A stretch of DNA of 64,000 bases from NCBI RefSeq assembly GCF_015070375.1, contig NZ_JADCLL010000001.1, positions 498,501 to 562,500 of the forward strand, read 5' to 3'. This DNA comes from Nocardioides kribbensis (GTDB lineage Bacteria; Actinomycetota; Actinomycetes; Propionibacteriales; Nocardioidaceae). Position 1 is the stretch's first letter. Every line of letters begins with the position of its first letter. Shown here piece after piece: positions 30,305 through 38,390 of the stretch. The position numbers were made by a program, and so were the translations under genes. The notes under the pieces are model-generated. The model made no database searches and had not been told where the DNA came from. It worked only from the letters and a program-made list of their open reading frames with translations.

Positions 30305-31255
30305 TCAACGGGGCGGCGCCTCGCCCGACGGGCACCGCGGGCACCGTCGTGGCGCGCCTGACCAGCCAGCGCGGCGCAGCAACCGGGCCAACTGCCCCGC
30401 GGTGCGACACGGCGCTGTGGTCACCTGGCCCCAGGTGAGCCGCACGGTGCTCCGCCCGGAGACGAGTGCCTCGAGGTCGCGCTGGTGGTCGGCGTCCCAG
30501 GCGGCACGGTCGGCGTGGAACGCCCGTCCGTCGAGCTCGACCACCAGGCCGAGCCCCAGGTACTCCACGTCGCGCACCGTGGCGACCTCGCCTGCACCGG
30601 CACGGACCTGGCGGGCGCCCGTCGGGAGACCGTGGGGCGACTCGACACGCTCGCGGAACGCCCGCTCGAGGGTGGAGCAGGCACCCGCGGTCAGGTCGTC
30701 CAGCATCGCCTCGATGACCTCGCGACCACGCACCCTCCCCCGGGCGTCGAGCGCCACCCTGACGCGTTCGGGGGTGGTCTGCCGGTCGTGGCAGGCCGCG
30801 GCCAGCACGCCGAAGTGGCGGGCAGGGTCGTCCCCGGCGATCACGTCGATCACCGCGTGCTCGCGCCGGACCCGCGGCGGAGTCGCCTGCCAGAGCACGC
30901 GACCCTCCAGGTCCGCCGTGCGGTGCACCACGACACCGGCCAACGGCCTGACCGTGCGGCGGAGGTCGACCGCGATCTGAATCGGGGCGTCGGCCGGCGG
31001 TCCGGGCAGCGCCGACTCACGCGCCAGGGCGGCCGGCCAGCGTGCGTGCACCGCACACCACGCCCGTTGGCGCCAGGTGGGCACCCCGGTGTGCGCCACG
31101 AACGCACCGGGGTGCACGGCCACGAGCTCACGTCGCCGGACCAGGCGGGCGATGTCGTGGTCGGCGCCGCCGAGAGCCAGGATCTGCCGGCGCGAGACCG
31201 TGCGGTCCTGCACGCGGTCGAGCAGGTGGTCGAGCTCGTCGCGGTCCAGAGGCAT
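30305..31255 (-). CDS. AbiEi-like N-terminal / DUF559-type C-terminal protein
   Basis: A 316-aa protein of a family abundant in Nocardioides-type actinobacteria. The N-terminus (VSRRQILALGGADHDIARLV-RREL) resembles the winged-helix domain of AbiEi-type antitoxins. The C-terminus (VVELDGRAFHADRAAWDADHQRD then RLTWGQV) resembles the DUF559/Vsr-like endonuclease fold, with a D and an E/H in catalytic-like positions. It has no partner toxin gene beside it. Often annotated as a type IV toxin-antitoxin-domain protein; whether it cuts DNA is unknown. Confidence 0.75.
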   Translation of the reverse strand: MPLDRDELDHLLDRVQDRTVSRRQILALGGADHDIARLVRRRELVAVHPGAFVAHTGVPTWRQRAWCAVHARWPAALARESALPGPPADAPIQIAVDLRRTVRPLAGVVVHRTADLEGRVLWQATPPRVRREHAVIDVIAGDDPARHFGVLAAACHDRQTTPERVRVALDARGRVRGREVIEAMLDDLTAGACSTLERAFRERVESPHGLPTGARQVRAGAGEVATVRDVEYLGLGLVVELDGRAFHADRAAWDADHQRDLEALVSGRSTVRLTWGQVTTAPCRTAGQLARLLRRAGWSGAPRRCPRCPSGEAPPR

Positions 31256-31321
31256 GCCCCATCGTCGCCGAGGCGGAGGACCCTCGCTAGCACGCTGCGC
31301 CTGGGCTGTGGACGAGCTTCC

Positions 31322-32077
31322 TCAGCCGCCCACCGGGCGGGCGGCTGCGGCGTCGAGGGCGTCGCGGGCCAGGCAGGTGGAGGCGACCACCGCGGCCGGC
31401 ATGACGACCACGGCGCCCAGGGGCACCAGGAAGCACAGCTGGGTGGCGGTGCCGAGGCCGAGCAGCGCGGCACGGTGCTCGCGCAGCAGCGCCCGCCGCC
31501 CGTGCCGGTCGATGCCGCGGGCCTCCAGGGGCCGCGAGACCAGCTCGGCGGCCAGCAGCCGCCCGGAGACCACGACCCCGAGCACGGCGCCGACCACGGC
31601 GCCCACCACGGGCAGCAGGCCGATCAGCAGCACCAGCAGGCCGGTCACCAGGCCCAGCCCGACGAGCACGCCGGCATCGCGCGCGGAGCGCCAGAAGCCC
31701 AGCCCGTCTCCGGGCGCCTCGCCGCCGAGCATGGTCTCGGTCTCGCGCCAGATCCGCTCGTAGAAGGGGTCGCCGACGGCCAGCGTGAGGCCGGTGAAGG
31801 TGAGCGAGGCGACCAGCAGGAAGCCCAGCACCACCAGCACCCCGAGCCCGACGCGCAGCGCGACCCGGGCGACCTCGGCCCAGCCGTCGGCGAAGGGCGT
31901 GGCCCAGCCCACCAGGTCGTCGACGGTGAGCAGCAGCCCCACCAGCGCGGCGACCACCACGACGAGCACGATCAGCGCCGGCACCATGCCGAGGGCCATC
32001 AGCCCGGGCCGGCGCCGCCACATGGCGAAGCCGCGGCCGAGGTAGGCCACGCCCTGCCCGAAGCCCAGCGGGGTCAC
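31322..32077 (-). CDS. EI24/CysZ-like multispan membrane protein
   Basis: A 251-aa protein with four to six hydrophobic helices and the EI24-domain pattern: RRPGLMALGMVPALI near the N-terminus, TLAVGDPFYERIW in the loop and a long Gly/Val-rich helix pair around residues 125-155. CysZ-type members move sulfate, but actinobacterial EI24 proteins have no assigned role. Its start is 15 bases from the YbbN stop on the same strand, so they may be cotranscribed. Confidence 0.78.
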   Translation of the reverse strand: MTPLGFGQGVAYLGRGFAMWRRRPGLMALGMVPALIVLVVVVAALVGLLLTVDDLVGWATPFADGWAEVARVALRVGLGVLVVLGFLLVASLTFTGLTLAVGDPFYERIWRETETMLGGEAPGDGLGFWRSARDAGVLVGLGLVTGLLVLLIGLLPVVGAVVGAVLGVVVSGRLLAAELVSRPLEARGIDRHGRRALLREHRAALLGLGTATQLCFLVPLGAVVVMPAAVVASTCLARDALDAAAARPVGG

Positions 32078-32091
32078 CGGCTCCTCGCCCC

Positions 32092-33063
32092 TCAGAAGAG
32101 GGCGTTGGCGAGGCCCTGGCGCCCGCGCAGCACGCGCGGGTCGTCGTTGCCCACGGCGGCGAAGAGCCCGAGGAGGTGCTCGCGCGCGGCGGTGCGCTCG
32201 TCGCCCGTCGTACGCCGCACCAGCTCGACCAGCCGCGCGAAGGCCTCGTCGACCTGTCCCAGCACCAGGTCGAGGTCGGCGACGAGGGTCTGCGCGTCGA
32301 CGTCGTCGGGGCGCGCGTCGGCGTCGGCGCGCACGGCGGCCTCGTCGACGCCCTGGGTGCGCTGGAGGACCGTGGCCATGGCCAGGCCGGCCGCGGCCTC
32401 GGCGTCGGCGGGGTTGGCCGAGACCAGCTTCTGGTACTCCGCGACCGCCCGGTCGACGTCGCCGGCGGCCAGGGCGTCCTGGGCCGGGGCGTAGCGGGGG
32501 TCGACGGCGGGCTCCTCCTCGCCCTCCGCGCCGGGCTCGGCCTGGGCACCGCGGGGCTGGTGGCGACCAGTCATGCCCTGGGCGGTGAGCTGCTGCACGA
32601 CCTGGGTGAGCGCGGTGCGCAGCTCCTCGAGCGGCAGCACGTCCTGGAAGAGCGGCGCGGGGCGGCCGTCGAGCACGGCCACGACCAGCGGGATCGAGGG
32701 GATCTGCATGGCCTGGGCGATGCCGGGGGCGGCGTCGATGTCCACGAGTCCGGCGAGGAAGCGGCCCTCGAACTCCGCCGAGAGCGTCGCAAGGTCGTCG
32801 GCCAGCTGGCCGCTCTCGGGCATGCGGGTGCGGGAGTAGAAGACGAGCAGCACCGGCGCGGTCATCGACTGCTCGACGACGGCCTGGAAGCTCTCCTCGG
32901 TCACCTCCACGGCGTAGGACGAGCCACCCCCGCCGCCCGCGGCCGGGCCCCCGGCACCGCCCGGGGCCCCGGGAGCGGCCGGCGCGGCCGGCGCCGCGGG
33001 CGCGGGCCGCTTGAGGGCCGAGAGGTCGATGGCACCGGGGCGGGAGAACGGCTGCTGCGTCAT
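32092..33063 (-). CDS. YbbN/CnoX-like thioredoxin-TPR protein lacking the CxxC motif
   Basis: A 323-aa protein from ATG 33063. An Ala/Pro/Gly-rich linker (residues 15-50) is followed by a thioredoxin fold (VLLVFYSRTRMPESGQLADDL) and then TPR-like helices from about residue 190 (YAPAQDALAAGDVDRAVAEYQKL). The segment that holds CxxC in thioredoxins reads RTRMPESG, and the thioredoxin domain contains no cysteine, so it is not a disulfide reductase. Escherichia coli YbbN also lacks a complete motif and acts as a chaperone partner. A holdase or scaffold role is the best inference. Confidence 0.85.
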   Translation of the reverse strand: MTQQPFSRPGAIDLSALKRPAPAAPAAPAAPGAPGGAGGPAAGGGGGSSYAVEVTEESFQAVVEQSMTAPVLLVFYSRTRMPESGQLADDLATLSAEFEGRFLAGLVDIDAAPGIAQAMQIPSIPLVVAVLDGRPAPLFQDVLPLEELRTALTQVVQQLTAQGMTGRHQPRGAQAEPGAEGEEEPAVDPRYAPAQDALAAGDVDRAVAEYQKLVSANPADAEAAAGLAMATVLQRTQGVDEAAVRADADARPDDVDAQTLVADLDLVLGQVDEAFARLVELVRRTTGDERTAAREHLLGLFAAVGNDDPRVLRGRQGLANALF

Positions 33064-33089
33064 GGGGCCAATCCTAGGGAAGGCCGGTC

Positions 33090-33611
33090 TCAGTTGACGC
33101 GCGGGCCGCGCAGGCCGGAGCGCTGCACGACGCGCTGGATCGCGAGGTCGCGCTCGTCGGGGCGACCGACGTACCTCACGTCGCGCAGGCCCTGCTCCTG
33201 GGCCGCCGACTCGAAGACGAAGTGGCCGAAGCCGAGCAGCCGCCCGTGCAGCGGCTTGACGACGGTGATGTCGAGGATGCGGCTCAGCGGCATGGTGGCG
33301 AGGTTGCTCGAGAGCACCCCGTGGACGCGGAAGACGCGCATGTTGGTGATGACGAAGCGGTCGCGGTGCTCGCGCAGCACTCCCCACCCGGCCCGCAGCA
33401 GCAGCACGAAGGCCGCCACGAGCAGCACCCAGGCGGCACCCATCGGCACGAAGGCCGCCCCGACGAGCACCACGAGACCGAGCACCCCCTCGAGCACCGG
33501 GCGCACGTAGGCCGTCCAGTGGTGCAGCACCTCGTCGACGATGACCTCGCCCTCGTCGCGCAGGAGGTGCTTGTGGATCTGGGGGTCGCCCCAGCTGCGG
33601 AGCAGACCCAC
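33090..33611 (-). CDS. PH-domain (bPH2-type) membrane protein
   Basis: A 173-aa protein starting at GTG 33611. Two hydrophobic helices occupy about residues 37-77. They are followed by a bacterial PH-like domain with DRFVITNMRVFRVHGVLSSNLATMPLSRILDI, the hallmark of PF03703-type proteins, and a basic C-terminus. Function is unassigned. It lies between ybbN and the 54-aa membrane gene, with the latter's stop three bases upstream of this start. Confidence 0.82.
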   Translation of the reverse strand: MGLLRSWGDPQIHKHLLRDEGEVIVDEVLHHWTAYVRPVLEGVLGLVVLVGAAFVPMGAAWVLLVAAFVLLLRAGWGVLREHRDRFVITNMRVFRVHGVLSSNLATMPLSRILDITVVKPLHGRLLGFGHFVFESAAQEQGLRDVRYVGRPDERDLAIQRVVQRSGLRGPRVN

Positions 33612-33614
33612 GGC

Positions 33615-33779
33615 TCAGCCCAGCTCGCCGACGAACCTGATGAGCGCGGAGAAGAAGTCGCCGGTCCAGGCCGCGATCTGCCCCCCGGCGCCGCCGGCGG
33701 CGTCGGCCAGCCCGCGCGGGTCGGTGAACATCCAGAAGCCCAGGAACACCACGACCAGGGCGATGACCACCTTCTTCAT
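33615..33779 (-). CDS. Small membrane protein, 54 aa
   Basis: ATG 33779 opens 54 codons ending at TGA 33615-33617. It has a short basic start (MKK), one strongly hydrophobic helix (VVIALVVVFLGFWMF), then a Gly/Ala-rich amphipathic tail (TDPRGLADAAGGAGGQIAAW). It is followed after three bases by the PH-domain gene, so the two are almost certainly cotranslated and may form a membrane complex. No homologue is recognised. Confidence 0.7.
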   Translation of the reverse strand: MKKVVIALVVVFLGFWMFTDPRGLADAAGGAGGQIAAWTGDFFSALIRFVGELG

Positions 33780-33880
33780 CGTCGACCAACCTGTCTGTTC
33801 TCGAGCGGTGAGCGGCGGACGTCAGCGACTCGGCGCCGCGCGTCCACAGGACGGCACATGCCTACCAGCAGCCACACCCG

Positions 33881-34777
33881 TCACGGGGCAGGCGCGCCGA
33901 GCAGCCGGTCGGCCGCGGCGTAGGGGTCGCTCTCCCCCGCGGCGACGGCCTCGGCGAGCGCGTCGAGCTCGGAGCGTCCGTCGACGTCGCCCCAGCTGCG
34001 GCGCAGCGCGGTGACGGCGATCGCGACGACCTCCTCGCGCGCCCGACGCGTACGTCGACGCCGCAGCTCGCCGGTCTCGTGCAGCCAGGCGTGGTGGCGG
34101 TCGAGCTCGGCGACGACCTCGTCGACGCCGTCGCCGCTCGACGCGACGGTGGCGACCACCGGGGGCCGCCAGGCGCCGGCGGGGCGGTCGGCCATCGACA
34201 GCATGCCCCGCAGGTCGCGGCGCACCTGGTCGGCACCGTCGCGGTCGGCCTTGTTGACGACGTAGACGTCACCGATCTCGAGGATGCCGGCCTTGGCGGC
34301 CTGGATGCCGTCGCCCATGCCGGGGGCCAGCAGCACCAGCGTGGTGTCGGCGCGCGCCGCGACCTCGACCTCGCTCTGGCCGACGCCCACGGTCTCGACG
34401 AGCACCACGTCGCACCCGGCGGCGTCGAGCACCCGGATCGCCTGCGGTGTGCTCCAGGCCAGGCCGCCGAGGTGGCCGCGGGCGGCCATGGAGCGGATGT
34501 AGACGCCCGCGTCGGAGGCGTGGTCCGACATCCGGATCCGGTCTCCGAGGAGCGCACCGCCGGAGAACGGCGAGCTGGGGTCGACCGCGAGCACGCCGAC
34601 CCGCTTGCCCGCGGCGCGCAGCCGCGTGACCAGCGCGTTGGTGGAGGTCGACTTGCCCACCCCGGGCGAGCCGGTCAGGCCCACGACCTGGGCGCGGCCG
34701 GTGTGCGGGGCCAGCGCCGCCATCACCTCGCGCAGCGCGGGCGACTCGTCCTCGACCATCGAGATCAGCCGGGCCAC
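33881..34777 (-). CDS. meaB: Methylmalonyl-CoA-mutase-associated GTPase MeaB (ArgK family)
   Basis: A G3E-family GTPase that protects and reloads the B12 cofactor of acyl-CoA mutases. P-loop GSPGVGKST, the VDPSSPFSGGALLGDRIRM block, VLVETVGVGQSE (Walker B) and VVNKAD (guanine specificity) are clear. GTG 34777 is the first standard start and gives 298 aa, but homologous N-terminal residues (DLVAAAREGQPRA) continue upstream in frame to a CTG at 34870 that overlaps the thiolase stop as CTGA. That would give 329 aa. No ATG, GTG or TTG exists in this extension, so a CTG start is possible. Confidence 0.93.
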   Translation of the reverse strand: MARLISMVEDESPALREVMAALAPHTGRAQVVGLTGSPGVGKSTSTNALVTRLRAAGKRVGVLAVDPSSPFSGGALLGDRIRMSDHASDAGVYIRSMAARGHLGGLAWSTPQAIRVLDAAGCDVVLVETVGVGQSEVEVAARADTTLVLLAPGMGDGIQAAKAGILEIGDVYVVNKADRDGADQVRRDLRGMLSMADRPAGAWRPPVVATVASSGDGVDEVVAELDRHHAWLHETGELRRRRTRRAREEVVAIAVTALRRSWGDVDGRSELDALAEAVAAGESDPYAAADRLLGAPAP

Positions 34778-34866
34778 CGCCCGGGGCTGGCCCTCGCGGG
34801 CGGCCGCGACCAGGTCGGGGACCGACGCCGCACGGCGCCGACCCCCGGGTCGCGGGGCGTCGGGGC

Positions 34867-36081
34867 TCAGCTGCTCGGGACGCGCACGATCAGGGCGTCG
34901 CCCTGGCCGCCGCCGCCGCAGAGCGCGGCCGCGCCGGTGCCGCCGCCGCGCCGCTTGAGCTCGAGGGCGAGGTGCAGCACCACGCGTGCCCCCGACATGC
35001 CCACCGGGTGGCCGAGCGCGATCGCGCCGCCGTTGACGTTGACCTTCTCGTCGGGCAGGCCCAGGGCGCGCGCCGAGGAGATGCCGACCGCGGCGAAGGC
35101 CTCGTTGAACTCCACGAGGTCGAGGTCGGTGGGCTCGATGCCCTCCTTGCGACAGGCCAGGGCGGTGGCGTTGGCCGGCTGGAGCTGCAGCGTGGAGTCG
35201 GGGCCCGCGACCATGCCGTGGGCGCCGATCTCGCAGAGGTAGTCCAGCCCGAGCTCCTCGGCCTTGGCCTTGCTCATCACCACGACCGCGCAGGCGCCGT
35301 CGGAGATCTGCGAGGCCGAGCCCGCCGTGACGGTGCCCGTCTTGGAGAAGGCGGGACGCAGGCGCCCGAGCGACTCGGCGGTGGTCTCGCCGCGCACGCC
35401 CTCGTCGGCGGAGACGACGACCGGGTCACCCTTGCGCTGCGGGATCGAGACGGGCACGACCTCCTCGTCGAAGACGCCGTTCTTCCAGGCCGCGGCGGCC
35501 TTCTGGTGCGACAGCGCGGAGAACTCGTCCTGCTCCTCGCGGGTGAGGTTCTCGTCGGCGGCGTTGCGCTCCTCGGTGAGCAGACCCATCGCCTGGGAGG
35601 TGAACTGGTCGAAGAGGGCGTCGTAGGCCATCGAGTCGACGAGCTTGACGTCGCCGAACTTGATGCCCTCGCGCGACTTCGGCAGGAAGTGGGGGGCGTT
35701 GGTCATCGACTCCATGCCGCCGGCCACCACGACGTCGGCCTCGCCGGCGCGGACCATCTGGTCGGCCATCGCGATGGCGTTGAGACCGGAGAGGCAGACC
35801 TTGTTGATGGTGATCGAGGGCAGGCTCATCGGCAGCCCCGCGGCCACACCGGCGGTGCGGGCGGGGTTCTGACCCGCGCCGGCCTGGATGACCTGGCCCA
35901 TGATGAGGTAGTCGACCTGGTCGCCGGAGACGCCGGCCTTCTCGAGGGCGCCCTTGATCGCGACCCCACCGAGGTCGGCGGCGCTCAGGTCCTTCAGCCC
36001 TCCCAGGAGACGGCCGATCGGGGTGCGGGCTCCCGCGACGATGACGGTCGGCGAGCTCGACGGGGCGGCGTGGTCGGACAT
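34867..36081 (-). CDS. Acetyl-CoA acetyltransferase (thiolase)
   Basis: A 404-aa thiolase from ATG 36081 (GGAGGAACCC ribosome site). The nucleophile Cys96 is in NKVCLSG, the His is in [15 protein letters not shown] and the second Cys is in ALCGGGGQG near the end. It most likely condenses two acetyl-CoA to acetoacetyl-CoA, the entry to the crotonyl-CoA/ethylmalonyl-CoA route, though it could also be degradative. It is coupled to meaB and divergent from the epimerase. The shared 161-base promoter region holds an ATAC-N6-GTCA copy of the acyl-CoA motif. Confidence 0.95.
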   Translation of the reverse strand: MSDHAAPSSSPTVIVAGARTPIGRLLGGLKDLSAADLGGVAIKGALEKAGVSGDQVDYLIMGQVIQAGAGQNPARTAGVAAGLPMSLPSITINKVCLSGLNAIAMADQMVRAGEADVVVAGGMESMTNAPHFLPKSREGIKFGDVKLVDSMAYDALFDQFTSQAMGLLTEERNAADENLTREEQDEFSALSHQKAAAAWKNGVFDEEVVPVSIPQRKGDPVVVSADEGVRGETTAESLGRLRPAFSKTGTVTAGSASQISDGACAVVVMSKAKAEELGLDYLCEIGAHGMVAGPDSTLQLQPANATALACRKEGIEPTDLDLVEFNEAFAAVGISSARALGLPDEKVNVNGGAIALGHPVGMSGARVVLHLALELKRRGGGTGAAALCGGGGQGDALIVRVPSS

Positions 36082-36138
36082 GGGTTCCTCCAGCGGGTCG
36101 GTGCTCGGACCGGCGGAGACGGGCCCGATGCGAGCAAG

Positions 36139-36152
36139 ATACCGACGAGTCA
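36139..36152. promoter_or_regulatory. ATAC-N6-GTCA motif between thiolase and epimerase genes
   Basis: ATAC-cgacga-GTCA, 58 bases upstream of the thiolase and 91 bases upstream of the epimerase start. It is the weakest left half of the set, but the spacer and right half nearly match the etfB copy. Confidence 0.4.
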
Positions 36153-36242
36153 CATCGGGGGCGAGGGTGTCCGAGTCCCCACCTCGTGAGGCGCGCGTCA
36201 CAAGCGGTCGCGGCGCGCGGCGCGGCGTACGACCATGACGCC

Positions 36243-36716
36243 ATGAGCCAGACCCAGGACAGCGGCGCCAGCCCGCTCGGCATCCCCGACCACCTCTTCA
36301 CCGCCATCGACCACGTCGGCATGGCCGTGCCCGACCTCGACGAGGCCATCGCGTTCTACCGCGACACCTTCGGCATGCGCCTGGCCCACGAGGAGACCAA
36401 CGCCGAGCAGGGCGTGCGCGAGGCCATGATGGCCGTGGGCGACTCCGGGTCGTGCGTGCAGCTGCTCGCGCCGCTCGACGAGACCTCCACCATCGCCAAG
36501 TACCTCGACCGCTCCGGCCCGGGCTGCCAGCAGGTCGCCTACCGCGTCACCGACGTCGAGGCCGTCAGCGCGGTCCTGCGTGAGCGGGGCCTGCGGATGC
36601 TCTACGACGAGCCGCGCCGCGGCACCTCCGACTCCCGCATCAACTTCGTGCACCCCAAGGACGCCGGCGGCGTGCTCGTCGAGCTGGTGGAGCCGGCCGC
36701 GCGCCCGGCGCACTGA
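36243..36716 (+). CDS. mce: Methylmalonyl-CoA/ethylmalonyl-CoA epimerase
   Basis: A 157-aa VOC-fold protein from ATG 36243. Metal ligands of the family are visible: H24 in IDHVGMAV, Gln in CVQLLAPL, His in [10 protein letters not shown] and Glu in LVELVEPA. It racemises the C2 centre of methylmalonyl-CoA, and this enzyme also serves ethylmalonyl-CoA in organisms with Ccr. The location right before ccrA supports that second role. About 16 N-terminal residues precede the conserved start. Confidence 0.93.
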   Translation: MSQTQDSGASPLGIPDHLFTAIDHVGMAVPDLDEAIAFYRDTFGMRLAHEETNAEQGVREAMMAVGDSGSCVQLLAPLDETSTIAKYLDRSGPGCQQVAYRVTDVEAVSAVLRERGLRMLYDEPRRGTSDSRINFVHPKDAGGVLVELVEPAARPAH

Positions 36717-36826
36717 CCGCACCGCACCGCACCGCACTGCTCGGCGGGCGCCACCAACCGCCCGCCCACCTCGGCCCGCCACCCTGAGCGGGGCTGAGAC
36801 CTCCAACACATCGGTCGCCTGACCGG

Positions 36827-36840
36827 TTACCGGACAGTAA
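36827..36840. promoter_or_regulatory. TTAC-N6-GTAA palindrome upstream of ccrA
   Basis: TTAC-cggaca-GTAA, preceded by CCGG, 76-89 bases before ccrA. It is the most symmetric copy of the motif and resembles TetR-family operators of lipid genes in general form. The TF is not identified. Confidence 0.55.
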
Positions 36841-36915
36841 TGTTCGCCAGACGTCGGCCCGCCCTCGGGTCTGACGCCGTCACCCGCACCTCCCCGACCC
36901 CGCACAGGAGCCGAC

Positions 36916-38253
36916 GTGCAGAACATCCTCGACGCCGTCCTCGCCGGCGACACCGCCAGCGAAGACTTCGCCCACCTGCCCCTGCCCGAGTCCTACCGCG
37001 CCGTGACGGTGCACAAGGACGAGCAGGACATGTTCGAGGGCGTCGCCAGCCGCGACAAGGACCCGCGCAAGTCCCTGCACGTCGACGACGTGCCCTTCCC
37101 CGAGCTCGGCCCCGGCGAGGCGCTGGTGGCCGTGATGGCCTCGGCGATCAACTACAACACCGTGTGGACCTCGATCTTCGAGCCGGTCTCGACCTTCGGC
37201 TTCCTCGAGCGCTACGGCAAGATCTCGCCGCTGACCAAGCGTCACGACCTGCCGTACCACATCGTCGGCTCCGACCTGGCCGGCGTCGTGCTCGCCACCG
37301 GCCCCGGCGTGAACTCCTGGAAGCCCGGCGCCGAGGTGGTCGCGCACTGCCTGTCGGTGGAGCTGGAGAGCCCCGACGGCCACAACGACACGATGCTCGA
37401 CCCCGAGCAGCGGATCTGGGGCTTCGAGACCAACTTCGGCGGCCTGGCCGAGGTCGCGCTGGTGAAGTCCAACCAGCTCATGCCCAAGCCGGCCCACCTG
37501 ACCTGGGAGGAGGCCGCCTCCCCCGGCCTGGTCAACTCCACCGCCTACCGCCAGCTGGTCTCGCGCAACGGCGCGGGCATGAAGCAGGGCGACAACGTCC
37601 TCATCTGGGGCGCCTCGGGCGGCCTGGGCGGCTTCGCGACGCAGTACGCGCTCAACGGTGGCGCCACGCCGATCTGCGTGGTCTCCAACGAGGAGAAGGC
37701 CGACATCTGCCGCGCCATGGGCGCCGAGCACATCATCAACCGCTCGGAGGAGAACTGGCAGTTCTGGAAGGACGAGCACACCCAGGACCAGAAGGAGTGG
37801 CGCCGCCTCGGGGCCCGGATCCGCGAGCTCACCGGCGGCGAGGACGTCGACATCGTCTTCGAGCACCCCGGCCGCGAGACCTTCGGCGCCAGCGTCTACG
37901 CCGCGCGCAAGGGCGGCACCATCGTCACCTGCGCCTCCACCACGGGCTACATGCACCAGTACGACAACCGCTACCTGTGGATGAACCTCAAGAGCATCAT
38001 CGGCTCGCACTTCGCCAACTACCGCGAGTCGTGGGAGGCCAACCGCCTCATCGCCAAGGGCATGATCCACCCGACGCTGTCGCGGACCTACGGCCTCGAG
38101 GAGGTCGGCCAGGCCGCTCTCGACGTGCACAAGAACGCCCACCAGGGCAAGGTCGGCGTCCTCGCGCTGGCCCCCGAGGAGGGCCTGGGCGTGCGCGACA
38201 CCGAGATGCGGGCCCGGCACATCGACGCGATCAACCGCTTCCGCGGCGTCTGA
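36916..38253 (+). CDS. ccrA: Crotonyl-CoA carboxylase/reductase
   Basis: A 445-aa enzyme that reduces and carboxylates crotonyl-CoA with NADPH and CO2 to (2S)-ethylmalonyl-CoA. The CO2-binding residues known from characterised Ccr are present at the same numbers: N81, F170, E171 and H365, so carboxylation and not simple reduction is predicted. NADPH-fold motif ASGGLGG lies at 233-239. The start is GTG 36916. With the epimerase and the MeaA-type mutase it forms the core of the ethylmalonyl-CoA pathway. No polyketide genes are nearby, so a catabolic or assimilatory role is favoured. Confidence 0.96.
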   Translation: MQNILDAVLAGDTASEDFAHLPLPESYRAVTVHKDEQDMFEGVASRDKDPRKSLHVDDVPFPELGPGEALVAVMASAINYNTVWTSIFEPVSTFGFLERYGKISPLTKRHDLPYHIVGSDLAGVVLATGPGVNSWKPGAEVVAHCLSVELESPDGHNDTMLDPEQRIWGFETNFGGLAEVALVKSNQLMPKPAHLTWEEAASPGLVNSTAYRQLVSRNGAGMKQGDNVLIWGASGGLGGFATQYALNGGATPICVVSNEEKADICRAMGAEHIINRSEENWQFWKDEHTQDQKEWRRLGARIRELTGGEDVDIVFEHPGRETFGASVYAARKGGTIVTCASTTGYMHQYDNRYLWMNLKSIIGSHFANYRESWEANRLIAKGMIHPTLSRTYGLEEVGQAALDVHKNAHQGKVGVLALAPEEGLGVRDTEMRARHIDAINRFRGV

Positions 38254-38254
38254 G

Positions 38255-38334
38255 GAGGCCCGTCGACCCGGCCCACCCCGACACGCGCTGAGTAAACGCT
38301 GAGCCACGCCGCGTCGGGGTGGGTTCGGGGCCTC
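38255..38334 (+). terminator. Long nested hairpin after ccrA
   Basis: Outer arms GAGGCCC/GGGCCTC (38255-38261, 38328-38334) enclose an 11-bp stem CCCACCCCGAC/GTCGGGGTGGG (38272-38282, 38313-38323) with a 30-base loop carrying a CGCTGAG direct repeat. It starts one base after the ccrA stop and ends 56 bases before the next gene. It is probably a terminator; the large loop makes a regulatory RNA role an alternative. Confidence 0.6.
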
Positions 38335-38390
38335 GCATGCGGGAGGATGGGGAGGCACCAGCCCCCACCACCCGGAAGAGGTTTCCACCC

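Noticed and set aside
36916..38253. ccrA as part of a polyketide gene cluster
   Set aside because: No polyketide synthase, acyl carrier or tailoring genes are in the window; neighbours fit ethylmalonyl-CoA metabolism.
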